The notes under the pieces are model-generated. The model did no database searches, was not told the origin of the DNA, and worked only from the letters and a program-made list of their open reading frames with translations. Made by a program: the position numbers and the translations under genes. DNA of 60,342 nucleotides from Pseudooceanicola aestuarii. Lineage in GTDB: Bacteria > Pseudomonadota > Alphaproteobacteria > Rhodobacterales > Rhodobacteraceae. Below are positions 31,859 through 40,433 of the stretch, in pieces (within the stretch, counting starts at the first letter, position 1; each line of letters starts with the position of its first letter). Location of the stretch: the NCBI RefSeq assembly GCF_010614805.1, contig NZ_JAAFZC010000007.1, positions 1 through 60,342 of the forward strand. Direction: 5' to 3'.

Positions 31859-33187
31859 TCAGGAGGCCTGCACCATCTCCAGCACCTGGTCGATCATCTC
31901 CTGCGCGGGGGCGATCTGGCCGGGGGCGGAGAACACCTCCTCGGGAACATCGACACCGATCGCGGCCAGGGCGGTCTGCATGTCCCGGCCCGAGGTCATG
32001 ACCTCGCGGGCGACCTGCCGCAGGACATGGTGCGCCTCGATCCGGCCCAGCGTCCCGGCGAGGTGGATCATCACCGCCTCGGCATGGATCAGGCCACGGG
32101 TCAGGCCCAGGTTGGTCTGCATCCGGTCGGTGTTCACCTCCAGCCCGGCCAGCAGGTCGAGGGCAAGCGTCCCCGCCCCGGAGAGCTGGCGGACCGCATC
32201 GCAGAGCGCGGCCCGTTCCCGGTAGCCATGGCCGATGCCGCGTTCGTGCTCCTGCAACATGCAATCCAGCAGCAGGCCGGGCACGTGCTGGACGTTGCGC
32301 GCCGCCTCCACGATGGCCTCGCACATCACCGGGTTGCGTTTCTGCGGCATGGTCGAGGAACTGCCGCGCCCCTCGGCCGCCGGTTCGCCCAGCTCGGCGA
32401 CTTCGGTGGCGATCAGCCGGGCGATGTCGCCGGCCATCTTGCCCAGGGCCGCCAGCGCCGCGGCGATCGCGGTGGCAAGACGGGCCATCCGGTCGCGGCT
32501 GACATGCCAGGAGATCGCCGGCTCCCGCAGGTCCAGCCGGGCCGCCAGCGCCCGGCGGACCCGTATCCCGTCCCCCCGCAGGGAGGCCAGGGTGCCGATC
32601 GCACCGCCGAATTGCACCACGCTGGCCGCCTCCAGCGCGCGTTCCAGCCCGGTCCGCGTGCGGTGGATCTGATCCAGCCAGACGGCGACCTGGTAGCCGA
32701 AGGAAATCGGGACGCCGTGCTGCAACTTGGAGCGCCCCGCCATGGCCGTGTGCCGGTGGCGGTCGCACAGCCGGGCCAGCCGGACCTCGATCTGCCGGGT
32801 ATCCGCCAGCACCCCGGTCAGGGCCCGGCGCAGCTGCAACACCTGCGCGGTGTCCATCACGTCCTGGGTGGTGGTGCCGAAATGCACCCATTGCCCATGC
32901 GGGCCTGCCAGCGCCGCCAGTCGCGCCACCAGCGGGACGATGGGATAGCCCACCGCCGCCGCATCGCGGCGCAGCGCGTCCATGTCGATCAGCTCGCGGC
33001 GGCAGATGGCCACGATCGGCGCGACGGATCCGGCCGGGATCACGCCAAGGCCGCCCTCCACTTCCGCGAGGGCGGCCTCCACTTCCAGGTAGGCATCGAC
33101 GGTGCCGGCTTCGTCGAAGACGCCGGAGGCCCGCAGGTAGCCGGTGGTCCGGGACAGCAGCCCCGGAGATGTCGATGCCAGGCTCAT
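31859..33187 (-). CDS. Lyase of the fumarase/adenylosuccinate-lyase (PcaB-like) superfamily
   Basis: 442-aa mostly helical, tetramer-forming lyase that would remove a leaving group by beta-elimination from a carboxylate substrate. The superfamily signature is clear at about 276-287 (GSSSTMPQKRNP). HFGTTTQDVMDTA (about 102-114) and KLQHGVPISFG match the other two conserved regions. The nearest named types are 3-carboxy-cis,cis-muconate cycloisomerase and related lyases; the substrate is not deducible. It is the third gene of the TRAP operon, 6 bp after the binding protein stop, so it probably acts on the imported compound. Confidence 0.88.
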   Translation of the reverse strand: MSLASTSPGLLSRTTGYLRASGVFDEAGTVDAYLEVEAALAEVEGGLGVIPAGSVAPIVAICRRELIDMDALRRDAAAVGYPIVPLVARLAALAGPHGQWVHFGTTTQDVMDTAQVLQLRRALTGVLADTRQIEVRLARLCDRHRHTAMAGRSKLQHGVPISFGYQVAVWLDQIHRTRTGLERALEAASVVQFGGAIGTLASLRGDGIRVRRALAARLDLREPAISWHVSRDRMARLATAIAAALAALGKMAGDIARLIATEVAELGEPAAEGRGSSSTMPQKRNPVMCEAIVEAARNVQHVPGLLLDCMLQEHERGIGHGYRERAALCDAVRQLSGAGTLALDLLAGLEVNTDRMQTNLGLTRGLIHAEAVMIHLAGTLGRIEAHHVLRQVAREVMTSGRDMQTALAAIGVDVPEEVFSAPGQIAPAQEMIDQVLEMVQAS

Positions 33188-33193
33188 GCCGGG

Positions 33194-34171
33194 TTACTCC
33201 GCCGCCGGGGCGATGGCCTCCGGGATCTCCACCCCGATTTCCGCGTAATACCGGGCCGCGCCAGGGTGCAGCGGGATGAAGGTGTTCTGCAGGATGTTCT
33301 CGGCCAGCGTGTTGCGGGCGGCCGAATGGGTGGAGACCATGCGCGCGTTGCTTTCCAGCACCGCCTTGGTGATCTCGTAGGCCAGATCATCGGACATGCC
33401 GGCATCGGCGACGACGAAGTTCCACATGGCGGCGGTGGTCAGGTCGCCCTCGGGGGTCTCGTAGGTGCCCTTGGGGATGGTGAACCGCACCGCATAGGGG
33501 TTGCTGTCCAGGATACCGGCCAGGGTCTCCTCGTCCATCCCGAAGATGGTGACATCCTGGGTGTTCTCCAGCTCCGACAACGAGGGATGCGGAATGCCGC
33601 CCGCGGTGATGACCGCGTCCAGGCGGCCATCGGCCATCTGGCTGGCCTGGTCGCCGATGCCGCCATATTGCAGGTCGGCGTCGATGCCCATCGCCTCGAG
33701 CCAGCGCACCCAGTAGGTGCCGCCGGTCCCCGCGCGCGGGCCCGATCCGACACGCTTGCCGGCCAGGTCATCCAGAGCGGCGATGCCGCTGTCGGCCGGG
33801 GCGATCATCTGGAACGGGGTGGGATACATGGCGAACAGGGCGCGCAGCCCGGCGTATTCCTGGCCGGGGGCCAGTTCCAGCGCGCCGCTCATCGCCTCGA
33901 AGGCGGGGCCGGAGGTGGTCATCGCCAGCTCCGTCTGCCCGGCCTGCAACAGGACAAGGTTCTGCGCCGGCCCCTGGGTCTGGCGGGTGGAGGTCGGCAC
34001 CCCCACCACGTCGGACACGACCTGGGCCACGCCCTCGCCGTAGACCGCGTAGACACCGCCGGGCGAGGCCGTGGAAATGGTCATCGAACCGGGCCGGTCC
34101 TGCGCCGCCGCCGGAATGGCAAGGCCTATGGCGGCGATGGCCGCGATGATGGGTCTGTTCAGGTTGGTCAT
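33194..34171 (-). CDS. TAXI-family TRAP transporter substrate-binding protein
   Basis: 325-aa periplasmic receptor for a TRAP importer. The signal peptide is about residues 1-23 (MTNLNRPIIAAIAAIGLAIP...AAAQ). The mature start MTISTASPGGVYAVYGEGVA is the usual TAXI opening. KRVGSGPRAGTGGTYWVRWL forms part of the ligand cleft. The fused membrane subunit gene is 43 bp upstream and the lyase gene 6 bp downstream. TAXI receptors bind organic acids or amino acids; the ligand here is unknown. Confidence 0.92.
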   Translation of the reverse strand: MTNLNRPIIAAIAAIGLAIPAAAQDRPGSMTISTASPGGVYAVYGEGVAQVVSDVVGVPTSTRQTQGPAQNLVLLQAGQTELAMTTSGPAFEAMSGALELAPGQEYAGLRALFAMYPTPFQMIAPADSGIAALDDLAGKRVGSGPRAGTGGTYWVRWLEAMGIDADLQYGGIGDQASQMADGRLDAVITAGGIPHPSLSELENTQDVTIFGMDEETLAGILDSNPYAVRFTIPKGTYETPEGDLTTAAMWNFVVADAGMSDDLAYEITKAVLESNARMVSTHSAARNTLAENILQNTFIPLHPGAARYYAEIGVEIPEAIAPAAE

Positions 34172-34214
34172 GGAGTTCCTCCTCTGGTGGCTCCCTGGGG
34201 TTTCGAGAATACGT

Positions 34215-36284
34215 TCAGCGGGCCGGTTGCAGGCGCGCGCGCCGCGTCCACAGCACCAGCCCGGCCGCGATGAGCAGGCCCAGCAGGTCGGTGGGCAGGC
34301 TGGACCACAGCAGCAGCAGCGCCGCGAGCGCGGCCAGCCCCCGCACCGCCGGTCCGACCGGGCCGAACATCTCGCCCTCGCCGGCGACGGCGATGAGGTA
34401 GATGGCGATCAGCGCGGTGACGAAGACATGCAGCGTCTCGGTCCAGGACCCCTGCAACAGGATCTCGGGGCTGGTGTAGAACATGAACGGCAGGACAAAG
34501 GCCGCGATGCCGTAGCGCATGGCCCGGATCGAGGTCGGCCAGGGCTTGCCCCCGGCGATGGCCGCGCCGGCAAAGGCCGCGATCGCCACCGGCGGCGTGA
34601 TGGCCGAGATCACGGCACAGTAGAAGACGAACATATGCGCCGCGATCGCCGACACCCCCATCTGTTGCAGGGCCGGCGCGACCACCGCCGCCGCGATCGC
34701 ATAGGCCGCCGTGGTCGGCATCCCCATGCCCAGGACGATGGAAATCATCATCGCCAGCATGAAGGCCAGAACCTGGCTTTCGCCCGCCGCCGCCAGCAAC
34801 ACCGAGGAAAAGCGTCCGCCCAGCCCGGTCAGGCCAAGCACGCCGACCACGATCCCCGCGCAGGCCATCACGCTGATCAGCTGCAACGACTTGCGCGCGG
34901 AATCCGCCAGGCCTTCGTAGGTGGTGCGGCCCAGGCTGCGCAGGGTCGCGGGCAGCTGCCCGCCGCGGCCCCGCATCAGCGCCAGCACGATCATCAGCGC
35001 CGCGCTGGCCAGGCTGGCGATGGCGCCGGCGAAATTCACCTGCATCCCGGTCAGGGGCAGGCCGACGAACAGCACCAGCGGCAGGGCCAGCACATGGGAC
35101 CGGAACCCGATCTCGCGGCACATCAGCACCAGCAGGGTCGAGGCCAGCCCCCAGGTCCCCGCCGCGATGATCGAATAGCCCGACAACAGCAGATAGAGCA
35201 GCACCACCAGCGGCAGCAGCAGGAAGGCATCGCGCCCCAGCTCCCGCAGCCGGGGCAATTCCTTGCGCGGCACCCCGTGCAGGCCCAGCCGCTTTGCCTG
35301 CAGGTCCACCGTCAGGAAGATCGCAAGGTAGAACAGCAGGCAGGGCAGCACCGCCGCCACGACGATCTCGGAATAGGGGATGCCGGTGATCTCGGCCATG
35401 ATGAAGGCCCCGGCCCCCATCACCGGCGGCGCCAGCTGCCCCCCGGAGGAGGATGCCGCCTCGATCCCGCCGGCGCTTTCGCGCGGATAGCCGACGCGGC
35501 GCATCATCGGGATCGTGAAGGTACCGGAGGCCACGACATTGGCCACGGCGGAGCCGGAGACGGTGCCGAACAGCAATCCCGAGAAGACGGAGACCTTGCC
35601 CGGTCCGCCGCGCGCCGCGCCGAACAGCGCCATGGCCAGGCGCATGAAATATTCCCCCGCCCCCGAGGCCTGCAGAAAGACCGCGAAGGCCACGAAGAGG
35701 ATGATGTAGCGCGACGAGGCCGCCACCGTCATGCCGAAGATCGCGTCCTGGCTGTAGAGGAAGGAGGCGAAATTGTCCGCCTGGAACCCGGAATGGCGCA
35801 GGATGCCCGGCAGCCACTCCCCCACGAAGACGTAGGAGATGAAGACCAGCGCGATGATCGGCAGTACCAGCCCCGACACGCGGCGCGCGAATTCCAGCAC
35901 GATCAGCGTGCCGACCGCGCCGCAGATCAGGTCGCCGGTGGTGGTGATGACCCCGGTGCGCATGATCAGCATCTCGAGGTTCACGGCCACGTAGATGCTG
36001 CACCCGATCGCCCCGGCCACCAGCGCCGCATCGGCGATCCAGACCAGGCGCGCCCGCTCTCCCTTGACGGTCTTCAGCCCGACAAAGGCCAGAACGGCGC
36101 CCATGTTGACGTGGATCACCCGGTAGACCCATTCGTCGATCGACCAGAAATTCAGCACGGCCAGGTGGAACAGCGCATAGAGCGCCGAGGCCAGGGCAAG
36201 CGCGATGGCCAGCCGCGCCGGCAGGCTGCGATCCAGCCCCTCGGCATCCAGGTCGGCTGCATCGCTTGATGCGGCGTTGCTCAT
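34215..36284 (-). CDS. TRAP transporter fused small/large permease (DctQM type)
   Basis: 689-aa inner-membrane sodium-coupled importer with about 17-18 predicted helices. The N-terminal four-helix part corresponds to the small subunit. The C-terminal part is the large subunit with typical EAASSSGGQLAPPVMGAGAF and GMGMPTTAAYAIAAAVVAPA motifs, the 4TM/12TM fusion seen with TAXI receptors. The ATG at 36284 has a GGGAGGA site; a TTG at 36305 is also in frame. It is the first gene of the operon and is divergent from the gntR gene across a palindromic operator. Confidence 0.93.
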   Translation of the reverse strand: MSNAASSDAADLDAEGLDRSLPARLAIALALASALYALFHLAVLNFWSIDEWVYRVIHVNMGAVLAFVGLKTVKGERARLVWIADAALVAGAIGCSIYVAVNLEMLIMRTGVITTTGDLICGAVGTLIVLEFARRVSGLVLPIIALVFISYVFVGEWLPGILRHSGFQADNFASFLYSQDAIFGMTVAASSRYIILFVAFAVFLQASGAGEYFMRLAMALFGAARGGPGKVSVFSGLLFGTVSGSAVANVVASGTFTIPMMRRVGYPRESAGGIEAASSSGGQLAPPVMGAGAFIMAEITGIPYSEIVVAAVLPCLLFYLAIFLTVDLQAKRLGLHGVPRKELPRLRELGRDAFLLLPLVVLLYLLLSGYSIIAAGTWGLASTLLVLMCREIGFRSHVLALPLVLFVGLPLTGMQVNFAGAIASLASAALMIVLALMRGRGGQLPATLRSLGRTTYEGLADSARKSLQLISVMACAGIVVGVLGLTGLGGRFSSVLLAAAGESQVLAFMLAMMISIVLGMGMPTTAAYAIAAAVVAPALQQMGVSAIAAHMFVFYCAVISAITPPVAIAAFAGAAIAGGKPWPTSIRAMRYGIAAFVLPFMFYTSPEILLQGSWTETLHVFVTALIAIYLIAVAGEGEMFGPVGPAVRGLAALAALLLLWSSLPTDLLGLLIAAGLVLWTRRARLQPAR

Positions 36285-36300
36285 GTCTGTGTCCTCCCGT

Positions 36301-36324
36301 GTCAACTTATTCGAACAAGTTGAC
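36301..36324. promoter_or_regulatory. Palindromic operator between the TRAP operon and gntR
   Basis: GTCAACTT (36301-36308) and AAGTTGAC (36317-36324) are perfect inverted arms around an 8-bp centre ATTCGAAC. It lies 16 bp upstream of the TRAP permease ATG and overlaps the -35 box of the gntR promoter. It is the natural site for the adjacent GntR regulator, controlling both directions. Confidence 0.72.
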
Positions 36325-36349
36325 TTGTGCGGATAGGCTGCGGTATATT
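36320..36349 (+). promoter_or_regulatory. Promoter for the gntR gene
   Basis: TTGACT (36320-36325) and TATATT (36344-36349) with an 18-bp spacer. The -35 box lies within the right arm of the palindrome, so binding there would repress the gene's own transcription. Confidence 0.55.
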
Positions 36350-36409
36350 TGAACCTGGGTCAAGACACCCCGGAAGGATCCCCGCCAAGGGGCTGGAAAG
36401 GCTGGAAAA

Positions 36410-37129
36410 TTGAAGAAGCGTTATCCCGAGATCGCCGCCCGAATCATGGCTGACCTGAAATCGGGGGAAGTCCGCGTCGGAGATGCGATGCCCAGCGAAG
36501 CGGCGCTTTGCGCCCGTTTCGAGGTCAGCCGCTCCACCATTCGCAGCGCGATGCGGGAGCTGGAACGCCTGGGCCTGGTGGAGCGTCGGCAGGGCGCCGC
36601 GACCCGTGTCCTGTCCGTGGAGCCGCCCCGCACCTACGTGCATTCGATGTCCGCCACCGGCGACCTGATGCACTTCGCCGGGCCGTCCTGGCGCGAGGTG
36701 GTGGAGACCGTACCGGTGATCGCGGACGAGACCCTGGCGCGCCGGCTGGACGACCGGCCGGGGCGCCGCTGGGTGCTGATCCGCCAGACCCGGCATATCG
36801 ACACCTTGTCCGCGCCGGTCGGCTGGACGGATGTCTACCTGAGCGAGGCCTATTCGGACATCGCCGAGGCGGTGCCCGATTACCCCGGCCTGGTCTATGC
36901 GCTACTGGAGGAACGGCACGACGTGGTGATCCACGAGATCCGCCAGTCGATCCGGGCCGCGCCGGTTCCGGCCGAACATGCCAGGACGCTCCAGGTCGCG
37001 GCGGGCGATCATGCGCTGGAGTTGCGCCGGCGATATCTCGACAAGGACGGCGCGGCCCAGATCATCACCCTCAGCATCCTGCCGGCCCGGCACTACAGCT
37101 ACGACATCAACCTGCGGCGCCAGGCCTGA
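36410..37129 (+). CDS. GntR/HutC-family transcriptional regulator
   Basis: 239-aa regulator. An N-terminal winged helix (about 1-70; MPSEAALCARFEVSRSTIRS, then ELERLGLVERRQGAATRV) is followed by a UTRA-type effector domain (about 90-235). The likely start is a TTG at 36410 with a GGAAAGG-like site upstream, an unusual start codon. It is divergent from the TRAP/lyase operon and separated from it by a perfect palindrome, so it is probably the local repressor responding to the imported compound. Confidence 0.9.
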   Translation: MKKRYPEIAARIMADLKSGEVRVGDAMPSEAALCARFEVSRSTIRSAMRELERLGLVERRQGAATRVLSVEPPRTYVHSMSATGDLMHFAGPSWREVVETVPVIADETLARRLDDRPGRRWVLIRQTRHIDTLSAPVGWTDVYLSEAYSDIAEAVPDYPGLVYALLEERHDVVIHEIRQSIRAAPVPAEHARTLQVAAGDHALELRRRYLDKDGAAQIITLSILPARHYSYDINLRRQA

Positions 37130-37133
37130 CAGG

Positions 37134-37171
37134 CCCCGGACCCCCGCCCGTGATCGGCCGCGGGTCCGGGG
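37134..37171. terminator. Hairpin between convergent gntR and tetR genes
   Basis: CCCCGGACCC (37134-37143) pairs with GGGTCCGGGG (37162-37171) over an 18-nt loop, a few bases after the gntR stop. There is no T-run, so it would be a weak or bidirectional terminator. Confidence 0.42.
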
Positions 37172-37222
37172 CGTCCTGCCGCGATCCCGGCGACCGAACC
37201 GGCGGGCGCACCCTCGCCGGCG

Positions 37223-37924
37223 TCAGCTGCGGGGACCCTCTGCCCCGGCCTCGCGGGTCAGCAGCGGGCGCAGCAGGGCCAGCGCGTGATCGGCAAAGAC
37301 CCCGGGCGCGGTGTTGTCCCCGGCCAGGAACCGTTGCAGGTGGTAGCAAAAGGCCGCATCCATCAGCAGGTAGCCATCCAGCGCGGTGCCGGGATGCGCT
37401 GGCGCCCCCTCCAGCCGCGCGAAGAAGCGGGCCAGCAGGGCGATCAGGGCGGTCTCGATCTCTTGGACCACCTCCCGGAAGGCCGGGTCGAACATCGACT
37501 GGGCGCGGATGTCGTACCACAGCCGATGCGCCTCCGCCTCCTTGCGGATCGACTGGGCCAGGCCCTGGGCGAACCGTTCGGCCAGACGCTCCGTGCCCGG
37601 TTCGGCGGCCAGGGTCGCATCCATCGTCGCCACGAACCTGGCCTTGTAGCGGCGCACGCAGAAACCGATCAGCTCGGTCTTGTCGGCGAAGTAGTAATGC
37701 AGGGTGCCGACGGCCACGTCCGACCGCTCCGCGATGTCGCGCAGGCTGGTGCGGGCATAGCCCAGCTGCTTGAGGGTGCGGATGGCGGCATCGGCCAGCT
37801 CCTCCTTGCGGCGCAGGCGGCGAGCGGGGCCGGGGCGGTCCGCGACCCGGGCCGGGCCTGCCTTGTCCCCGACGGAGGAGCCGGGCGCCGGTGGCCCGCC
37901 CCGGGGCGCATCGGCCCCGGTCAC
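37223..37924 (-). CDS. TetR-family transcriptional regulator
   Basis: About 233 aa. The N-terminal HTH reads DAAIRTLKQLGYARTSLRDI and then AERSDVAVGTLHYYFADKTE, the classic TetR core. The C-terminal ligand domain follows (AEAHRLWYDIRAQSMFDPAF). The start is uncertain: a GTG at 37924 is the first plausible codon. The next upstream ATG (38233) would add about 100 low-complexity residues. A 35-residue Gly/Pro/Arg leader precedes the HTH even so. It lies downstream of and co-directional with the acyl-CoA ligase gene (545 bp apart) and may regulate it. Confidence 0.8.
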   Translation of the reverse strand: MTGADAPRGGPPAPGSSVGDKAGPARVADRPGPARRLRRKEELADAAIRTLKQLGYARTSLRDIAERSDVAVGTLHYYFADKTELIGFCVRRYKARFVATMDATLAAEPGTERLAERFAQGLAQSIRKEAEAHRLWYDIRAQSMFDPAFREVVQEIETALIALLARFFARLEGAPAHPGTALDGYLLMDAAFCYHLQRFLAGDNTAPGVFADHALALLRPLLTREAGAEGPRS

Positions 37925-38468
37925 CGCGCCGCCCCCGCGCGCGGCAGCGAAGCAGGGCCGAAGGCCCGAGGCCAGACCCAAGTAGAGGCCCGAGGCCGCC
38001 GACCCCCGGTCTGGGCCAAGGGCAGGGGCAGGACCCGTGACAGGAACGGAGGCAGAGACGGAGATGAAAGGGCGACAGCGGTGGGGAGCGGGGCAGCCGT
38101 GATACCGCGGCGGCCCTCGGCGGCCTCCGTTTCGGCGGTACGGGCCCCTGTGGCCCGGCGGCAGCCGGCGCGGTCCGGACCGGCGGGATCCGCGCTTCGG
38201 CCCGCTGTCGGCCCGGCCGGTGCCGCGGCGCACGGCGACGCCCCGCCATGGCCGGCCGGGCCGGGCCGCCCTGCCCCGGTCGCGCCGGGATGGCGCCGGG
38301 CCGGGCCCGCCCCGGCCGGGCGGAAGCGGGCGGCCCCCCCGCCGTCGCGCGGCCCCGGAGCCGCGCCCCGCCGGACCGGGCCGGATGACACCGGGCGATG
38401 CCCTCCGACGAGCGGCAACGCCGGACAGCGCGCCGCCCCGGTGGCCGCCCCCGCGCCTGCCGTCAGGA
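37925..38468. other. GC-rich intergenic region, no gene seen
   Basis: About 545 bp between the acyl-CoA ligase stop and the tetR start. It is extremely GC-rich, with long runs of Gly/Pro/Arg/Ala codons in every frame and no ribosome site. It must hold a tetR promoter if that gene is not read through from the ligase. Confidence 0.45.
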
Positions 38469-40094
38469 TCACGCCTGGTCCATCAGCACGTCGCCATAGG
38501 TCTCCCGCAGCTTGTTCTTGAGCACCTTGCCGGTGGCCCCCAGGGGCAGATCCTCGACAAGGATCACCCGGTCGGGGATCTGCCAGCTGGCGACCTTGCC
38601 CTCGAAGGTGGCGCGGATCTCTTCCTCCGTGGGGGTCTCTCCGGGGACGGGCACGGCCAGGATCACCGGGCGTTCGTCCCATTTCGGATGGCGCGCGGCG
38701 ATGGCCGCGGCATTGGCGACCTTGGGGTGGGCAATGGCGATGTTCTCCAGCTCCACGGTGGAGATCCATTCGCCGCCGGACTTGATGATGTCCTTGGAGC
38801 GGTCCCGGATCACCATGAAACCGTCGGCGTCGATGGTGGCCACGTCGCCGGTGTCGAACCAGCCGTCATCGGTCAGGGCGCTGGCCTCCTGGCCGAAGTA
38901 GCTTTCCACGATCCAATGGCCGCGGATCTGCAATTCGCCCTGGGTTTCACCATCATGCGGCAGGGGTGTGCCGGCCTCGTCCAGGATGCGCAGGTCGACG
39001 CCCCAGGGCGGGCGACCCTGGCCTTCGCGCAGCTTCAGCCGCTCGGCCTCCGGGAGGTCGGTGTGCTTTTGCAGCAGCTGGTTCAGCGTGCCCAGCGGCG
39101 AGGTTTCCGTCATGCCCCAGGCATGGACCAGATCCACGTCGTACTTGTCGCGGAACTCGCGCAGCATGGAGGGCGGCAGGGCCGAGCCGCCGACCACCGT
39201 GCGGGTCATGGAGGTGGCCTTGGACCCCGTCTTCTCCAGCGCCGCCAGCAGACCCATCCAGATCGTCGGCACGCCCAGAGACAGGGTGACCTGTTCGGCA
39301 TCGATCAGCCGGACCAGGCTTTCGCCGTCCAGGTTCGGGCCGGGCAGCACCAGCTTGGCCCCCGCATGGGCGGCGACATAGGGCGTGCCCCAGGCATTGA
39401 CGTGGAACATCGGCACCACCGGCATGACCACGTCGCGGGCGGCGATGTTCAGCCCGTCGGGCTGGTTGCCGCCGATGGAATGCAGCACGATGGAGCGGTG
39501 GGTATATTGCACGCCCTTGGGGTTGCCCGTGGTGCCTGAGGTATAGCACAGGGCGGCGGCGGCGTTCTCGTCCAGATCGGGCCAGGAGGCGTCGGGATCG
39601 CCGGTTTCCAGCAGCTCGTCGTAGAACACCAGGCCGTCCACCATGGCGGCGGCCTCTTCGTCACGGGGGCCCATCAGCACGACGTGTTTCACCGTCTTGA
39701 GATGCGCGCCCAGCTTGGCCGCGACGGGCAGGAAAGTGCGGTCCAGGAACAGCACCTGGTCCTCGGCGTGGTTGATGATGTAGATCATCTGCTCCGGCGT
39801 CAGCCGGGGGTTGATCGTATGGGTCACGCGGCCGCCGCCGGCGGCGCCGAAGTAGATTTCCAGGTGGCGACGGTTGTTCCAGGCGATGGTGCCGCAGCGC
39901 GCGCCCGGGTCGATCCCCAGCCGGTCCAGCGCCGACATCAGGCGACGGGCATTGCGCCCGGCCTCGCCCCAGCTGGAGCGGGCGGTGGTGCCGTCCGTCT
40001 CGACCGAGACGACCTCCGTTCCGGCATGGTATTTCTCGGCATGGGCGATCAGCGACGAAACCGTCAGCGCCTGGGTCATCATCGTTCCGAACAT
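38469..40094 (-). CDS. AMP-forming acyl-CoA ligase (DmdB-like / medium-chain fatty-acid type)
   Basis: 541-aa adenylate-forming enzyme that activates a carboxylic acid to its CoA thioester. The AMP-binding motif CYTSGTTGNPKGV is at about 182-194. HAWGMTETSPLGTLNQ is the A5 motif, GWFDTGDVATIDADGFMVIR the A7/A8 region, and LPLGATGKVLKNKLRE carries the catalytic C-terminal lysine. The start MFGTMMTQALTVSSLIAHAE and the whole layout resemble roseobacter ligases of the methylmercaptopropionate-CoA (DmdB) group. That subgroup call is from memory of sequence style. The ATG at 40094 has AAGGAGAG upstream. A TetR gene follows. Confidence 0.88.
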   Translation of the reverse strand: MFGTMMTQALTVSSLIAHAEKYHAGTEVVSVETDGTTARSSWGEAGRNARRLMSALDRLGIDPGARCGTIAWNNRRHLEIYFGAAGGGRVTHTINPRLTPEQMIYIINHAEDQVLFLDRTFLPVAAKLGAHLKTVKHVVLMGPRDEEAAAMVDGLVFYDELLETGDPDASWPDLDENAAAALCYTSGTTGNPKGVQYTHRSIVLHSIGGNQPDGLNIAARDVVMPVVPMFHVNAWGTPYVAAHAGAKLVLPGPNLDGESLVRLIDAEQVTLSLGVPTIWMGLLAALEKTGSKATSMTRTVVGGSALPPSMLREFRDKYDVDLVHAWGMTETSPLGTLNQLLQKHTDLPEAERLKLREGQGRPPWGVDLRILDEAGTPLPHDGETQGELQIRGHWIVESYFGQEASALTDDGWFDTGDVATIDADGFMVIRDRSKDIIKSGGEWISTVELENIAIAHPKVANAAAIAARHPKWDERPVILAVPVPGETPTEEEIRATFEGKVASWQIPDRVILVEDLPLGATGKVLKNKLRETYGDVLMDQA

Positions 40095-40433
40095 GGGTCT
40101 CTCCTTGGATATGGGGCCGCGGCGGTCATGGCGGTCATGGGGTCGCGGGGCGAAAGGGGCAGGGACGGGAAAGGGCGCGGATCGGGTGCCATGCATCCGG
40201 GCACGCGCCGGGTCCGGGGCGGGCCGTCGCGGGGCATGTTGCCGGTGATGTCATGTGGTGCCGCCTCCCTGCCTTGGCCTCCCCGCCTGGCGGGCAGAGT
40301 TTGGACATGCCTTCCGAACGATTGTCCAGAAGAATGTTGCGCACGACGCCGCGTCGTGTCCCGCCGCCCCTGCATCTTGCCATCTGCCCGGCGGGAGGCG
40401 ATGGAGAAGGAACCAGAACGAGGCCCGGACATC
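40095..40433. other. Divergent region between acyl-CoA ligase and triple glycosyltransferase
   Basis: 339 bp holding both promoters. No recognised operator. A candidate alternative start for the triple glycosyltransferase is the ATG at 40401, but GCGGGAGGCG is too close to it (2 nt). Confidence 0.4.

Noticed and set aside
34071..36269. 732-aa open frame on the plus strand
   Set aside because: Antisense of the TRAP permease; composition is H/Q/R-rich, typical of a GC-rich shadow frame.
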